The notes: generated by a model from the letters alone, not told the origin. 64,000 bases of DNA from Porites lobata (GCA_942486035.1 CALNXK010000003.1:121001-185000); one strand, 5' to 3'. Counted from the stretch's first letter, positions 9,801 through 24,800 are shown. Numbers and translations are program-made.

Positions 9801-12800
9801 TTTTCTGAATTATGTTTATATAAACAGGTTGTGGATCTTTTTGAGGCCAGAGCTTTAGAGGGAAGGGGTGAACCAGTTCCCTATCTCAAAGCTGTATTCA
9901 AAGGTTAGTAGACTCTTAGCTTATACTGTTAGATCATATTTCAAATTCTCATAAAGCAGGAGTTTTGCCTGCGATAGCACACAATTTCATTGGTTACTTC
10001 AAGGTCACATGACATAATATATAACTCTGAGTGGGCAGATGGTGAATATGTATATACATATGAATATTAATCCTCAACAGCTATGCACAAACTATTTTTT
10101 TTTTTGTACTATAGGTTCACCCTGTGACACTAAAGTTGGTTTAGAAAGGCGTACCATTGTGTTTAAGCATGCTATTCAAGTACTTAATGATGGTGACGTT
10201 AGTAACAAGGTATTTGCCACAAGATTGTACTTTGTTTTGGTTGAGTTTAGAATGAAAAAAATTTCAACTGAGTGTGCCCAACTGAAAATGCAGCCCCAAG
10301 TGGAGCGTGAGTGAAATTTTAAGGGATTTGTATAAAGCTTGGTAACTGCCCCAAGATTTCCTTGCCTACTTGTCAAAATGGCATCAAAAACCGTGACAAG
10401 GTCACGATGTATGTAATGCTTCTGCTACCTACAACTAGCCACTCCAACACGTCATGTGTTTCTATTCCATTGCCTCACTTTACAAATAACAACATTGAAA
10501 AAAAAGGAAACAAGTTAAAAAAGACTGTAAGCACAAGGCGAGAAAACAATGGTGGATGACTCTACTTGTCTCACCTTTTTTGGCAGGTTGCCTCTGAGGT
10601 TGTGGGATTTTTGCTCATGGAGGTAATGTATACAAAATTAAACAAACAGATAATAACGGTAATTTCTTTATAAACTAAGGGCACTTTCTGTTTGTCAGAG
10701 CTGACCGGCCAGACCATTCCCGTTACAATGAGAATTTCACTCTTAATCAATACTATCCAGCCAGAACATTCAGAATCCTAAATAGTATGCAAGAAAAAGT
10801 TGTTTTGTTCAGCAAAACTCTTGGGAAAAGCCTATTTCATAGTCAAAATGACTGGTCCTTCATAGTTGGGCTAGCCAGTTCTGACTTTTGGAAACTGTCC
10901 TAAGAAGCCTACAAAGGCAGGTCACAAAAAAGAATATTTGAAAGTGAATGAATGGCAGTACATTGCATGTTCAGGGTGCAAAGGAAGTCAGTTTTACAGC
11001 TTGCCACTTGGACAAGCTGTAGCCTGTGTGTACTAGCCCAAGAGTTATTTTAACTGGTCCGAATAAATTTTCTGACAAGTAGGATTGCTCACAGTTCTTC
11101 TGTAACTTGCATTCCCCAAAACACTTCATTTACCAAGTGTTAAGAACAAGATTCACTAGCCCAATAACAAAATCCACCAGCCCGAGGCTATTGGACACTA
11201 CATTCTTTGCACACTGGACATACATGTACATAAGTAGGAAAGTAGGGCCAAATAAGCTTTCCTTAGATTTAATCTCACCATACTAAATAAATAATGATTT
11301 AGAGGTGGCACATCCACATTTTGGTTCTTTGTCTGCCATTCCTGGTTGAATTGGAATCTGGAAATGTTGAGAGAGAAGGGAAAAGGGAAAACCAGAAGGG
11401 AAAACCAGAGCACCTGGAGAAAAATCTCTCGGAGCAAAGAGTGCGCTTTCGCATGTACAGAAATAACTGTTGCAGAAGTAATACGTGTTAAATAGTCTAG
11501 AAAATATGATATTCCAATGTAAGGAGCAAAGAGCAACCCGCGTAATGGTGTCAATGCCAGTATTTGAACCTAAGCCTCATTTTCTGGGAGGCGAGCATTC
11601 TCACCACTGCGTTATCTTTGCTCTCCCATAGTGTGCTTTCGCATGTACAGAAATAACTGTTGCAGAAGTAATAGGTGTTAAAAAATAGTCTAGAAAATAT
11701 AATATTCCCATGTAATATTGTACAAATTGGATGTTAAGGCACAGCTGTACTCCAAGAGTGCCCGGTGGCACTTTAAGGTGCCTTACATTTGCTCTTGGGT
11801 AAGTAGGAAAAATTAGTTTTTACACAAAAATAGTAAGCTTGGCATAAGACATTTACTGCCAGTTCAAAGAAGTACTACCAATAGTTCTGGGGCAAGTATG
11901 TCAACCATGCCATTCTATACTAAACCAAACTTTTTCTTTAAAACTTGTATCACCATACTGTCAAACAACACAAAATTAAGGCAGTCTAACATTTAAGCAA
12001 TTGTATGATTGTATCATTTTATAATCAGTGTCAGAAAAACTTGAAGTGACAAAATCTTCCTCTCATTCAATAGCTTGATGCATTTCCTGGAAACATTCTT
12101 GCAGACTTAGCAGATGTGTTTATTAATGCCATTAAGAGTGGTTCCCTAAGCAATGGCAAGTAAGTAATATTTGTTCATTGATAAGTTACAAACACAAAGA
12201 TTGCTGTCAAGGAAAATGCCAGGTTAACAAAACTTTTTCTCAAGTAACATAACACTTGTGTCACAGTCGTTTTCCACAGAGCCATTTGTTTTTATGACAT
12301 GTGGGACACACCCGTTGCCTCAGGCATTAAGTCTTTGAAGGATCAACAGTCAGTTTGCTTGTCTTTAACCTAAACAGATCACTGGAATTGTTTCCTAAAG
12401 TGCTGTCTGCTGTAGCAGCCAAGGACTCTATTCCAATGGTGGGAGGTAAGAAAATCAACTTTTTGAACGAGTAGAACAGGTGGTTCTTCAACAAACTAGG
12501 TCCATTTGGCAAAAATCCATCAACGCCACTAAAAAAAGCACCTTTATGTTAACATTCATAAACTTGCCAAGTTTGAAAGTGACACATCTAAAACAAGCAA
12601 AGATATAGCTCCCCAAATTCCCCAAATTAAACAGTGAATTTGCAGCCAGAGCTCTATCTTCATTCTTTTTACACAAATCACTCTCAATCTTGGCAGTTGG
12701 TTCTCTTTTTTAGGCTCTTCTAAGATAGCTGTGCAGTGTTGATCTACAAGTTGGCAGATAATTGTGCTTAGAAATATTAAGTACATTCATTACCTGGCGT

Positions 12801-15800
12801 TGTTTTTATTGTGTAGAATGTGGAGGTGAAATGGCAGGACAGGAGTATAAGAGACACCTACTTAACACTCTTTGCTCAAGCAGGTCAGTAGTTTGAATTT
12901 TGCTGTTGATATACAGTGCAAGCATTTTTCATTCATTTACTCGTCATTGAGAAAGTGGTGATGACTCTGGACTAAGGGAACGATGGGGGTGAGTGTAATT
13001 TAGGTAAAAGAAATTCTAGAGCATATGTTGGGTTGTAGCACCCATATCTCCACTAGAATCAGGCCTGCAAATCATTTCTCTTTTTAAAGGGCCTTATGTC
13101 CAACCAGGTCACCATTGTGAAGATGAAATAATCAGCATATGTCATGAGCGTGGGACAAAGAAAAAAGTCTGAGTCCTCAACAGGATTCGAACCTATGACC
13201 TCCCAAACACCGGGCGGGCGCTCTATCCACTGAGGTATGGAGAACTCATGAAGAGAGAGGCCATATACTAGGTTCTTATTGGAAATGCGTCCTGTATACT
13301 GCTAGGATCATTAATGTCGAGATCATACTGTATGGAGAAAGAATAAACCAAGTAAATTTGTTGGTCACACATTAAGCTGACTTTAATATTTTTTTGTTTT
13401 CTTTTTATGAAAGAAAGGTTAATTAATACTTTAAAGTATCAAAAGTCAGCTTCAACTTGAAAATATTAGGTATTTGTGTCTAACCAAAGTAGGATTTGAC
13501 ATCATCTAATGATAGATTGTTATTTGCAACTCTGAGATTTTAAAGTTAGAAAGTGAGAAAATTAATGTTTCTTATCACAAGCTCTGCCTTATTGAGCTGA
13601 TTGGGTTCTGACATGAGAAACAATTCAGTGGAAAACATCTTCAGTTGTCATCTCATTTAATTTTCAGATGGGATCCTCAATGTGCCATACATCTAGCTGC
13701 TGTTTTCAGGTAAATTTTTGTTTTTGTCAGTAGCTGTCCAAGTGACCTTAGGCTTTTGAATAAGACGAAAACAATGTGAGATAAATCAAGGTGTTTTTAA
13801 TCTAAAATCAGATCCTCATCCATGGTTGTCCTCCTTTTTTTGCGCTGTTATCAGTGCTATTATTGGAAGTCATACATAGAGTTAGACATACTACTCATTA
13901 ACTGAGAGAGAGGTCATTACAGGGAATTCTCAGCCCAATGTATTGTATCGCTCAGTCAATACATCAAGGCTGATGTCCGAGATTTCCCTGTAATGACCGA
14001 ATAAACAAGGTTAATAAGTTATTTATTATTTGGCCTGAGTCTGCGATCAATTGAAATCAACAACTGGTCAGCGGATAGATTAAAAAAAACACACACACAC
14101 ACAACACCTCAATGAGTTGTCGCTTGAGCCTGCTTTACAGTCAGGTGACACTGGCCAGTGGATGCTCTTTTTGTCAGTTGTCATCTGACCGTAACATGGA
14201 TGTCCATAAGCATGTCCACTATCAAGTTAAGCACAAATTTTGTATCCCTTGCACACCTAGCTAGTATGCCCGGTCATTACAAGAGAATAATGCCGAGCTG
14301 TCATAACAAGAAAACAGCGAATCAGAGCTCGCATTCTATTGTAGCCATATAATAATATTCCTTATTGTCTTTTAAGAACCCAAGCATCAGAAAAATGTAT
14401 CTCTAACGGCACCTTGATTTCCACTCTTTCTTGTTGATATTCTGAACCCTTTATCTAAAGTGCTAAAACATAAGTTCTCAGCATGCAGTCAGTATCAGTC
14501 AGCAGCAGATTCTGGTTGTCAAAGGGACTTCCCTTATACATTAACTATATCATATCTTAAGTAACTGCAAATAGGCATAGGTCTCACTCAACTGGTTTTT
14601 GTTCATCCTTTGTATTAGGGATGTGCCAATGACTTCAGATGAACTGCGGTTTGTAATGGAAAAGATAATAAGGTTAGTGAGTGTGCAGTTTTGCACTTTC
14701 TTCTTTCTGGTATATTTGAGATTGTTGATGTCATGTGAAGAATCTGGATTAGACATATTCGATTGGAAAGGTAGGAAGGTTAAAGTTATTTTATGTTTGT
14801 TTGCGGGCAGGACTACTATTGTGAAATGGCCCTTAACTTATGACGTTCCTTTGCTAAATTTAATTTATTGTATCATAACAATGTCTTGATTTTCATTTTT
14901 ACTTTTCTGTAGGGCCATGAAGGACCTTGATTTTCAAGAGCTTCCTCCACTTGTCTATCAGTTATTGCTTCTCTCCACAAAGGTACACAATTCTCTTTAC
15001 TTGGGCAGCTACATGTAATTCTATCGCTTTGATTCTTCTGAAACCACCCTCTGTGTCTTTTTTATTTATAACATTCTTCATCAGGGTTAGTGATTTAAGC
15101 TTTTTTGCAATTGTAAGGCATGAATGTTCACCCATGTATGTGCAATCTGTCAGATAACCAGTATAAGCACACATAATGTTAGACAAGATTTGGTTTCTGG
15201 TATGTGCCTTGTGTCGTCCTGCTTATATTAGTGTTTGTTTGTATTATTTTTAAGGGTCACAAACAGCTCGTTCTGGAGGGAGTAACATCTTTTTTCAACA
15301 ACTTGGATGAAACATGTCGCAAGGAGAACAACGAGGATAGGTTGGTTATCCATGAATTCTATAACTTTCTTTTCATTGGATTTCTGCTCGTAGTTTGCTT
15401 ACTCTTTAGTATTATGGTTTAGGGTTGATTTGAGTTGATGTTTGGCATTGCCATTGCAGCTCAGAAGTCCAGACCATGTCCAAAGACCAGCTACGCCATA
15501 TGGAAGGAACTGTAGTTCTTCACATAACATTTGCTGTAAAACAAGATCAGGACCTAGGAAAGGAGTTCATTAAATATTTAAAGGTATTGGCAAATGGATG
15601 GTTCCTAAAGTACTATCCATTAGTAAGTACACAACAATTATTGTATTTTCAAAAAGGGATAACATATTAGTGATTTGTGCCTGATACAATTGTAGTTATT
15701 GCAATAAGAATTTTTTTGAAAAGTTACTTGCAGAGTCTTTATAGATGGACTTGCTTTGATTTTTACCATTTGCTCCTTTGATCTTTAAATGATTACAGGA

Positions 15801-18800
15801 GTATATGGTAAATGTCAAAACAACTCCATCTATATAGACTCTGCAAGTACCTTTTAGAATTCTTATTGCAATGTCCTCCAGCTCTTGCAGAATCAGGAAT
15901 TCTTAGGTTTTGTACAAAATGTTTATGTTGTTTGCACTGAATTTCATGAGTTCAGAGCTCTTGTGCTTTCTGCCCTTTTTTTCTTACCCCAGTACAGCCT
16001 TGAAGTTTGATTATTCAGCCGTACTAGTTTTTCTTTAGTATTTTCCATGATAAATTTGGGATTTTGTGATTTTTTTAAGAAAAATCTCACGGAGGTCGAG
16101 AAGTATTATATAACAGTAATGTTGTTGGTGAATGGTCATTTACTGCCAAGATATTTTCAACCATAGGGTACATTGTATTTTAGGCAGTAAATCTATTTAT
16201 TGTGTTCTGCACAGGCTCACCAAAGCTGCCCTGGTGTGGTGCTTACTCCATTCAATATTGCATTAGCTCTCTCTATTGCACAGATTCATAGATTTGAAGA
16301 AATGGTAAGGATTAACGCCATGCTAGCTTTTTTTATTTTCACTCTATTGAAATGTGACCAACAAATCTCAGTTTGTGACAAACATGATAAGATGCAGGCA
16401 AGAAACGGTAAACATGCCTGCAAATTCCATGTGGCTTAGTCTCTTGATTCTTGTCAAAAAAACATCAGTTAGAATAGATTGCTTGAGGAAACAAAGTATT
16501 ATATTTGCTGACCAGTCTACTTCAATCATGTCAACCACCAAAAAAAGTATTCATCAAGCAATATTAGCAAAAATGACTATATTTAGTACGCATTTTGAAA
16601 TGTCAATGTGCTTAAATATTTAAAACTACAATTATGACTATTATAAAATAAATTCTAAAAGTACACAATGTGCAATGTATTTACTATGAATTTTATTCAA
16701 ATATTAGATATTTGACTTTCTGAAGTCAGCTGTACTTAGGAGCTTTAAAGATGAAGAGAGAAGAAAGCAGTCAAAGTGGGTGCGAGGTGAGCTCCTTGTG
16801 CACTGGTTTTGTGGCAGATTATTATATATTTCACCAAAGAGAAATTAACTGTGAAAGGTTTGAACCCCGGAAACGTTCTGCCTTCAGTTTTCTTTGTAGG
16901 TGTGTCACTGTGTGTTTGACCTGTTGTCAGTGAGAAAAAGGTATTAATTTGGGATTCTGATCAGAACAAAATCTCATTTTATAAGTTTTGTACATGTGGC
17001 CCATTAATTTAGTTATGCAGAGAGCAGACTTGATAACTTGATTATTATAAGGGATGTATGGAAAACTGACCTTTTTCTAGTACATAAGCTTAACCCTTTA
17101 ACCTCTAACAAGGATCAGCCTTTTTTTGCTATTATGTTGGTGAAGACTCTGGCTGGCAAGAGGATTAATAATATCGCAGCAGTGAAGTAATCTTCTTTCC
17201 ATTTTGAATATTTCATTTCTACCTCAGAAAATATCCCTGCATCTTCCTCTGTTCAGGATCAGGTACTGGAGACAGTTCAGAACAGGTAAAAGGTCAAATG
17301 ACTGTACTTCAGTTTGTCGCTGTTAACCTGGTGTTACGTTTATGTAATTTTTTTTTCATCTAAGAGATTTAAGTAAATTTATTACAATAATATTACTCTG
17401 TGTGATTGTTCTACCATAGTTTGTTTGGATGGGATCATGTGACTCAAGGATTGGTGCAGCTGGGCTTCACTCTGATGGATGCATTTGGTCCCAAGATGTT
17501 TGGTAAATATTGTGGCACTTTGGTATCAACCAGACTACATTATAATGATAATTGTGGCATTATGTATAACACTCAGTAGTTAAAACACTAACCTATGGTC
17601 AAACTGTCAGCCAAATTTGGTGGACAGACCCTTACCTCATGCAGGGGACAGCTGTAGATGGAAGAGGTTTGCTGTGGCATAACTGTTGCTTTCTCAGGAT
17701 TGTTTTGGAAAACATCTTTGAGGAAAAATTTCAGAAATGTATAAGGTCACAATAGTACTAAAAGTATTTAATGTCTGTCAGTGACTTGCGTTTTTGTGCT
17801 CTCTTTTAGATTCTACAACTTCACCAAATCTGTCTCCAACACAACACTCGTACAAGCTTGGATCCTCCATTCTGCTTGATACTTTCAAGGTAGATTCTAT
17901 ACCGCTGTAGATTTTATACGGCAGCCTGGCAAGCTCAGTTGGGAGAATGCCAGTCTGCTTAGTGGAAAGTTGCGGGTTCAAACCTCTGCTGGACCAACAC
18001 TTAAACACGGGGTCTTTAAATAACTGAGAAGAAAGAGCTGCCTTTGTAATGACATCTGCAAACAGTTTGACTTTCTAGTCTTCTCAGATAAGGATGAAAA
18101 AACGTAGGTCCCATCTCACAGTGCTTTCACTTATCTGATTCTTGTGGGACGTAAAAGAACCCACACCATTGTTTGAAAAGAGTAGGGGACGTAGACCCGG
18201 TGGTGTGGCCAACCTTTCCTAGGCTGGGTGGGTTATCTGTAAGGAGAGATCTTAATTCAGCAATGACCTCATGATCCTCATTCAGTTGTCCTAATAGGTA
18301 CCTGTAAACTTGGAGCAAAGAGATACTTATATTGAGAAAATTATGAATGTAACCTGCCAGTGTTTATAGACCAAAAAAAAATAATGACAATAAATCTGTT
18401 TGTTTTTACACGCCTTTTCAGTTTTCTTTGAGCTCTTTATTGTTATTTTTTGCAGGCTCATGAAATGGTCCGATCTGAAATTCTGCAACAAATCCTGAAC
18501 AGAGTGATTACTAAGGCAACTACACCAGTCAATCACTACATTGGTAAGAGAAGATTCTGTACAATAAAACATTACGCTTTAATGAACACTGGTGTGCTTT
18601 ACTAGGCAGTAAGTTCTGAGTGTATAATATTGAGAAGGATAGGACTGGGATGTCACAGAAGTTGTATAGTTTGGAAATAAAAGGTGTATATGTTGTGGTT
18701 CAATTTTATCCTTGGTTTAAATTTTATTTTCCTTTGTTTCAAACTCATTATCATACATTACCACACCCAGAAACAAAGGAAAACAAAATTTAATCCAAGG

Positions 18801-21800
18801 ATAAAGTTGAGCCACAACATATATACATGGGGTGAGTTCGCTAAATTGAAAAGTCCTTCCTGGTGATTTATCAGGGCTTTGAATAAGTTTTTAAACATAG
18901 GGGTACATTTATCCCATATGTGATGAGCCATTCTTCATCACTTTCTGAAATAATACTGTAAGGGACTTCATGGTGGTTGCTTTGAGCTTGATAGTGTTTG
19001 AAAAGGTTCAGGCATTGTAATGTCTCTTTCAGATCTCCTAGCCAGCACTGTTTCTTCAGCACCACATGTGTTACTGGAATCAATGCCAAGGGTAACAACC
19101 AGTAAATTTGTAGTACTTTATTTCATAAGTAATAGAAACACTGAACAAATCGTGGTTGTGAGAGTCCATCTTGACAATTCTTTAAATAAGATCATGGAAA
19201 GTGCCAGTCAACAATCCCACCATCTGGTTTGTTTCTTTTTGTTCAGTTCACATTCTTTTTAGGCCTTCACAAACTCTGGAAAAACAATCAATATCGCTTT
19301 GAGAAAAACATTTTGTATGTTGAAAAATTTTTTGCAAGATGAGGACTTGCAGAAGTACTGCAATAGAATATAAACTTAGAATTTTTGTGCATCATTTCTC
19401 CACGTCAAAAAGTCAGCATTGTACCATTTGGGCTGACAAAAGTGCATATAACATTTCAGTTGCTAATTTGCTTGTGAGATAGAAAATCCTTTTTGTATTT
19501 TGTATGCTGAAAAATTTTGCAGGAGACAAGAATTTGCAGACCTATTGCAAAACAAAAATGTCCGAGAACTTTTCCTGTGTCATTGCTGTTAGTCGAAAAA
19601 GCAGCATTGTACCATTTGGACTAACAAATGCACCTGTAATGTTTCAGCAGCTAATTGTATCAGGTTGTTTGTTCTGAAGTCTTAAAGTTAGTAGATAACC
19701 TCCCAAACCGTGACCAGCAAAAATACAGCAAATCAATAGCTGCTCTGCACCCTCCATGTTTCAGTGGCCTCTGAAAGGGGTTCTGAACTTGTCAGTTCAG
19801 CTATGGATTAGTTTGAATATCATGAGTTGTAAGAAAAATAAGACAAGGCAATACCTGTTATTCAGAAAGAAATGTTTTTCAACCAATGTGTTTTCCAGGT
19901 TAAAGAAGCTCTGGACTATCTGTCCTTTTTACCCCCAAAATCTGCTGAAGGGTTTCTCAAAGCAATCCAGGTACAGTGTAGAGTTCTTTTTTTTTCAATG
20001 TTCATATTATTATCAAGAGTGCGAAAAATTAACTGGCACTCTTTTTGGTAATGCAAATGTGTCTTGTGCTATGCTTCATTATCCAGTAAATATTTCTGAC
20101 CATTGTTTATCTTGTACAAACATGTAAAGGTTTTTCTCTTCACAGCCTCTGTTAAAGATCAGTTTATCTCTACGTGATTCACTTATTCTTGTGTTACGAA
20201 AGGCAATGTTCTCAAGGTAACAGTCAAATTACTATCCCTTCAATTATACCATTTTATATCAGTTAATGAAATGTATTACAGTGAATTTCATAACCTTCTT
20301 GTGCGTGTCTGCTCTTTATGAGGGATTGAAAAAGGGGTGACTGTGATGACACTAAGCCGCTACCGACTTTATAAAATTTTCACAGGCAAGTTGATGCACG
20401 TAAGATTGCAGTAACAGGATTTCTTCTCATTCTTAAGAATTTCAAGGTACAAGCTGTCATGATTATGTAATTGCCGAGGAGAATAGCTGATCTCTTTATT
20501 ATACAGTTCATATTCTTGTGCGTCTTTTGAAAGTGAAGGGAATACAGGAGAATGTTTTGTTTGAGGCCTACATGCTTATCATCTGAATGATATTTCTTAT
20601 ACAAAATGTTTGATGGTTGAATACCCAGGGAAGGTTCATTTTTATTATAGAGGGGATCTTTTTGCAGGTTATTTTTCAATGAGGGGATATTTTTCCATCA
20701 CAGCTAGAAACAACAGTTTTGAGAGTTCTTAATTCTGTGCAGTCTTCCCATATGAGCAAATAGCCTAGTAACACAGGAGCACCGAACGACGGTTTCCTCC
20801 AAAATACGTTGAAAACACTTTTTAGGCCATCCAGAGGACTTTTGGATCTCTAGAAATGCATTCTTAGCGGTGCTACAAAATTTTTATCTGTTCAGTCATC
20901 CTAGGGGAACTGAAGTCTTTTCGAAATTACAAGGGCTTCAGTATCATTTTCCCGAAAATTTTAGGTGTAATTTAACGTTTTAAGAAAGTGATTTCTCTCT
21001 CCATCACATTTTAGAATCCGAAAATTTTAAGTCTCCTTTTTCTCAGAAAAATAGTGTAAGCAGGGTTGTAAAACATGAAAAATTAAACTTCAGATGATCA
21101 TAGGGAATTTATTAGATATGATTCGAAAATTGTACATTAATGGAACGTTCATCTAGAAGTTTTTAGCCGTCCTCAAGCAGAAGAAAATTCTAGGCAATAT
21201 TTGCTTCTCCGAACACATATTTTACAGAAAATAGTCGTTGTGTGCCCCTGGTAACAGATGTGATACCTTGCAGATTTTAGGAGGAGGTATATCTTCTAGT
21301 CAACCAGCTAGCCAATTGAGTCAAACGCTATCACATTCTAGTCAAATCCAAGTGGATGTCCATGTCAGAAGCAGTGGAGTGGGCAATGAGGCCCTGTGTT
21401 TGGAGATACTAGGTGAATACATTACTTGAACATTTATTTATCAGACGAGGTATAGCATCTGCGAGGAAATTCGTCAGTAACCAGTGCAACTTCATATTAT
21501 TTACCACTGTCCATGCTGCGTGGCATTAGGTTATTTCCTTTTGACCTAGGTCAACTTAAAGCAAACCTTTCACTTAGTGAACATGAAGTTAAGAGCCATT
21601 CCATCAAATGGCCATTGATCAAGGTAAACCTGTTGTTTAACCAGTATGGAAAGTGTTTTGGGTAAAGGAAGCTGATACATAGCTAAGGAGAGCTTTTAGT
21701 CAGTCACTGAAGACATTTAGTTTTATAAGTTATTAGAACCCTGCTATGGTGGTTCCATGTTTGTTGTTGTTGTTGTTTTCTCCTTAAGGAAACCTACGTC

Positions 21801-24800
21801 GATGTTTGACTCAACAAGCAGATGTCAGGGTGCAATTGTATGAGGTATAGTCTGCAAAATTTACAATTTCCATATAACCATTTCTACAAATTCATATGTA
21901 CAGCAACTGTGCATTTCGGTAATTCTCTACCAAATGTTTCACTGATTTCACCAAATGTAGAACGGTATTGAGGTCAAACACCTTTCTAGTTTCAGTACAA
22001 TGGCTGTGATTGAACAATAATTTTAAGAAGAGCCAGAAATTCATTTCATTTTTGTTTGAATTAAGGTAAAATTACTAATAAATAACATGCAAGTCATTGT
22101 TATTTAAAACTATAAACTGGAATGTTTTCTATTAGTGTTATTTTCTCTTTTTGTTCGTTCCAGGGTTTGTTCCATGTGCTTTATAGAAACCCTCAGCTAC
22201 AGCAGCCAATTTTAGACATGTTCTTCAACCAGGTACAACGCATTTTCTTTTTGTCTTGTAGTTACCATTACTTCTTTTGCATTCTGTCGTCTTATTATTG
22301 TCTGCTTAAAGCTGGGAATGTGTTCTGTGCTGTAAGATTAGACTTTCAAGCTGACTTATAAACCATATTAGCTAAGTTATTTCAAGAGGAATCTGTGGTA
22401 ACGATAAGCATTCTGACGACAAGGTACATGGCTGACCTTCTACTTAGTGGTAGATGCTACGCATTTAATAAGTTTTTCGCATCTGCAGCAAGCAAATTGA
22501 TGGCCACTTTACGGAAAACTTGTGGTAATAAACAGCGTGATTCCGATACTCCTGCCCGTCAGTATCCGCCGTTTAATTTTCTTGAGATCTCTGAGGAGTT
22601 TGTTATGTCTCAACTACGTAGCCTGAAATCTGGGAAGGCTGTGGGTTTGGACCGCATACCGACTCGCCTGTTAAAAGATTCTGCGGACATTGTAGCTAAG
22701 CCTGTGGCGTTTATTATCAACACCTCGTTACGTACTGCCCAAGTTCCCAGTGATTGGAAATCCGCACGGGTCATTCCACTCTTTAAAAAGGGAAAGGCTG
22801 ATGAGATGGACAATTATCGCCCGATTTCCATTTTACCTGTTCTATCTAAGGTTTTAGAACGGGCTGTACATATCCAACTCTACAAATATCTCCAGCAAAA
22901 CAAGATCTTGAGTCCTTATCAGTGCGGGTTTCGGAAGTGTCACTCGACAGAATTCGCTGCTCTTTTTTTTTTTCTGATAATATTCGTAGGAACATGGACC
23001 AAGGTCAATTAACTGGTGCTGTGTTTATTGACCTTCGCAAAGCTTTCGACACTGTGGATCATGCGGTACTTCTGGACAAGCTTTCCAATTTGGGGATTTT
23101 CGATAAAGAGCATGGCTGGTTTACGGATTACCTGTCGAACCGCACCCAAGTTGTGGAGTTTCAAGGGGTGACTTCTGTTTCGGAAGCCGTCTCTACTGGT
23201 GTGCCTCAGGGCTCTATCCTCGGACCATTATTGTTTATTCTACACATTAATGATTTACCTGAAGTAGTGTCCGATTGCAATATTCTGATGTACGCTGATG
23301 ACACTGTTTTATACTGTTCATCCTCTCAAGCCTCTGTCATTCAAGACAAGCTCAATGCAGAACTGTCTAAGATTGATCACTGGCTTTCTTTTAATAGTCT
23401 GTTTGTTAATGTAACAAAAACCGAAGCTATGCTTTTCGGAACCGCCCCTAGATTATCTGCTGTCAACTCTTTTTCTATTACTTTAAATAACAATGTAATT
23501 AAGCGGGTTTTTCACTTCACTTATCTAGGTATAGTTTTTGATGACCGCCTTAGCTGGAACGAGCAAATAAAGTACCTAATTTCGAAGGCGGGAAAACGCG
23601 TAGGAATGCTCGGCAGGCTTCGCAGAAGCCTCACTAGAGAGAGTGCAAATGTAGTGTATTGTAGTCTAATTAGGCCAATTTTAGAATACTGTGTAAGTGT
23701 GTGGGGCTGTTGCGGGGAAGGTCGTAAACAAGACCTTGAAGCCCTCCAAAACCGGGCTGCTAGGATAGTGGCTTGTACTCTGCGCAGCAAGCAGGCATTG
23801 GACGTTCTGAAATGGCCCACCTTGGAGGAGCGCCGACGTCAATCTGTTTTTAAACTCGTTAAGAAATGCCTGCAAGGTCAATGTCCCCAGTATTTTAAAC
23901 AATATTTTAAACGTAATAATACAATCCAGCGCGCTCTACTAGACAAAGCAACCTCTTACATCCGCCTTCTGTGAGAACTGAAATTGCAAAAAGATCCTTT
24001 TATTATTATGGTTGCACTCTTTTTAACGAATTATCTTATTGATATTCCGTGTTTTACATCTTTTAATCTTTTAATTGAAAATAGTTTTCTATTTATATTA
24101 TTACCTGTATTAGTGTAATGTTTATATATTCAGTTTGGTTTTGTGCGTTGTTGCTCAGGGCTCCCATTGATAACAGACAGCTTTTTGCGTCTGAAGGGGC
24201 TACCCTGAGCGGTATAAATTAATAAAGGTTCTTGTTCTTCTTCTTCTGCTGGAGAGTGCATGGTCTTGCCCTTAATCTGGCGTTGCCATTTGGGTTGACA
24301 AGCGCACCTACTGTATTTCAATGACTGCAAGTAATAGTGTTGGCCATGTATGTTGCAACACCATAGAGTGTGTTGTAATTGCATCCTTTAGAGTGATTGG
24401 ATACTAAGATGTATGTCAGTGACATTTCTTTGATTCCGTGCATGTCAAACTTCCACCCAATGACTGTTTTATTGGCATGCCTGTGACAAAAACCTAACCA
24501 CTGCTTTAATATATTATGTCATCACAGTTTCAGAGGTATGTTGAATCTGATGAAGATGTAAATCCTCCTATCAAATTAGAGCCGTGCCTTTCAGCTGCAG
24601 GTGATCAAGTTTACCTCACAGAACCACTGGTACGTTCTTAAATTTTTAGTCCTCTTTTTTCTCAAGAATAGTGTTTCATATTTTGGTTTTTTACATTACT
24701 GTTAGGCCCATTTGCTGTGTTATCTTCTACATTCAATGGCAAAGTGCATTGAAAGTTACAACCAGGAAGAGGATGAGCGGAATGGTGAGTGTGTTTCTAA

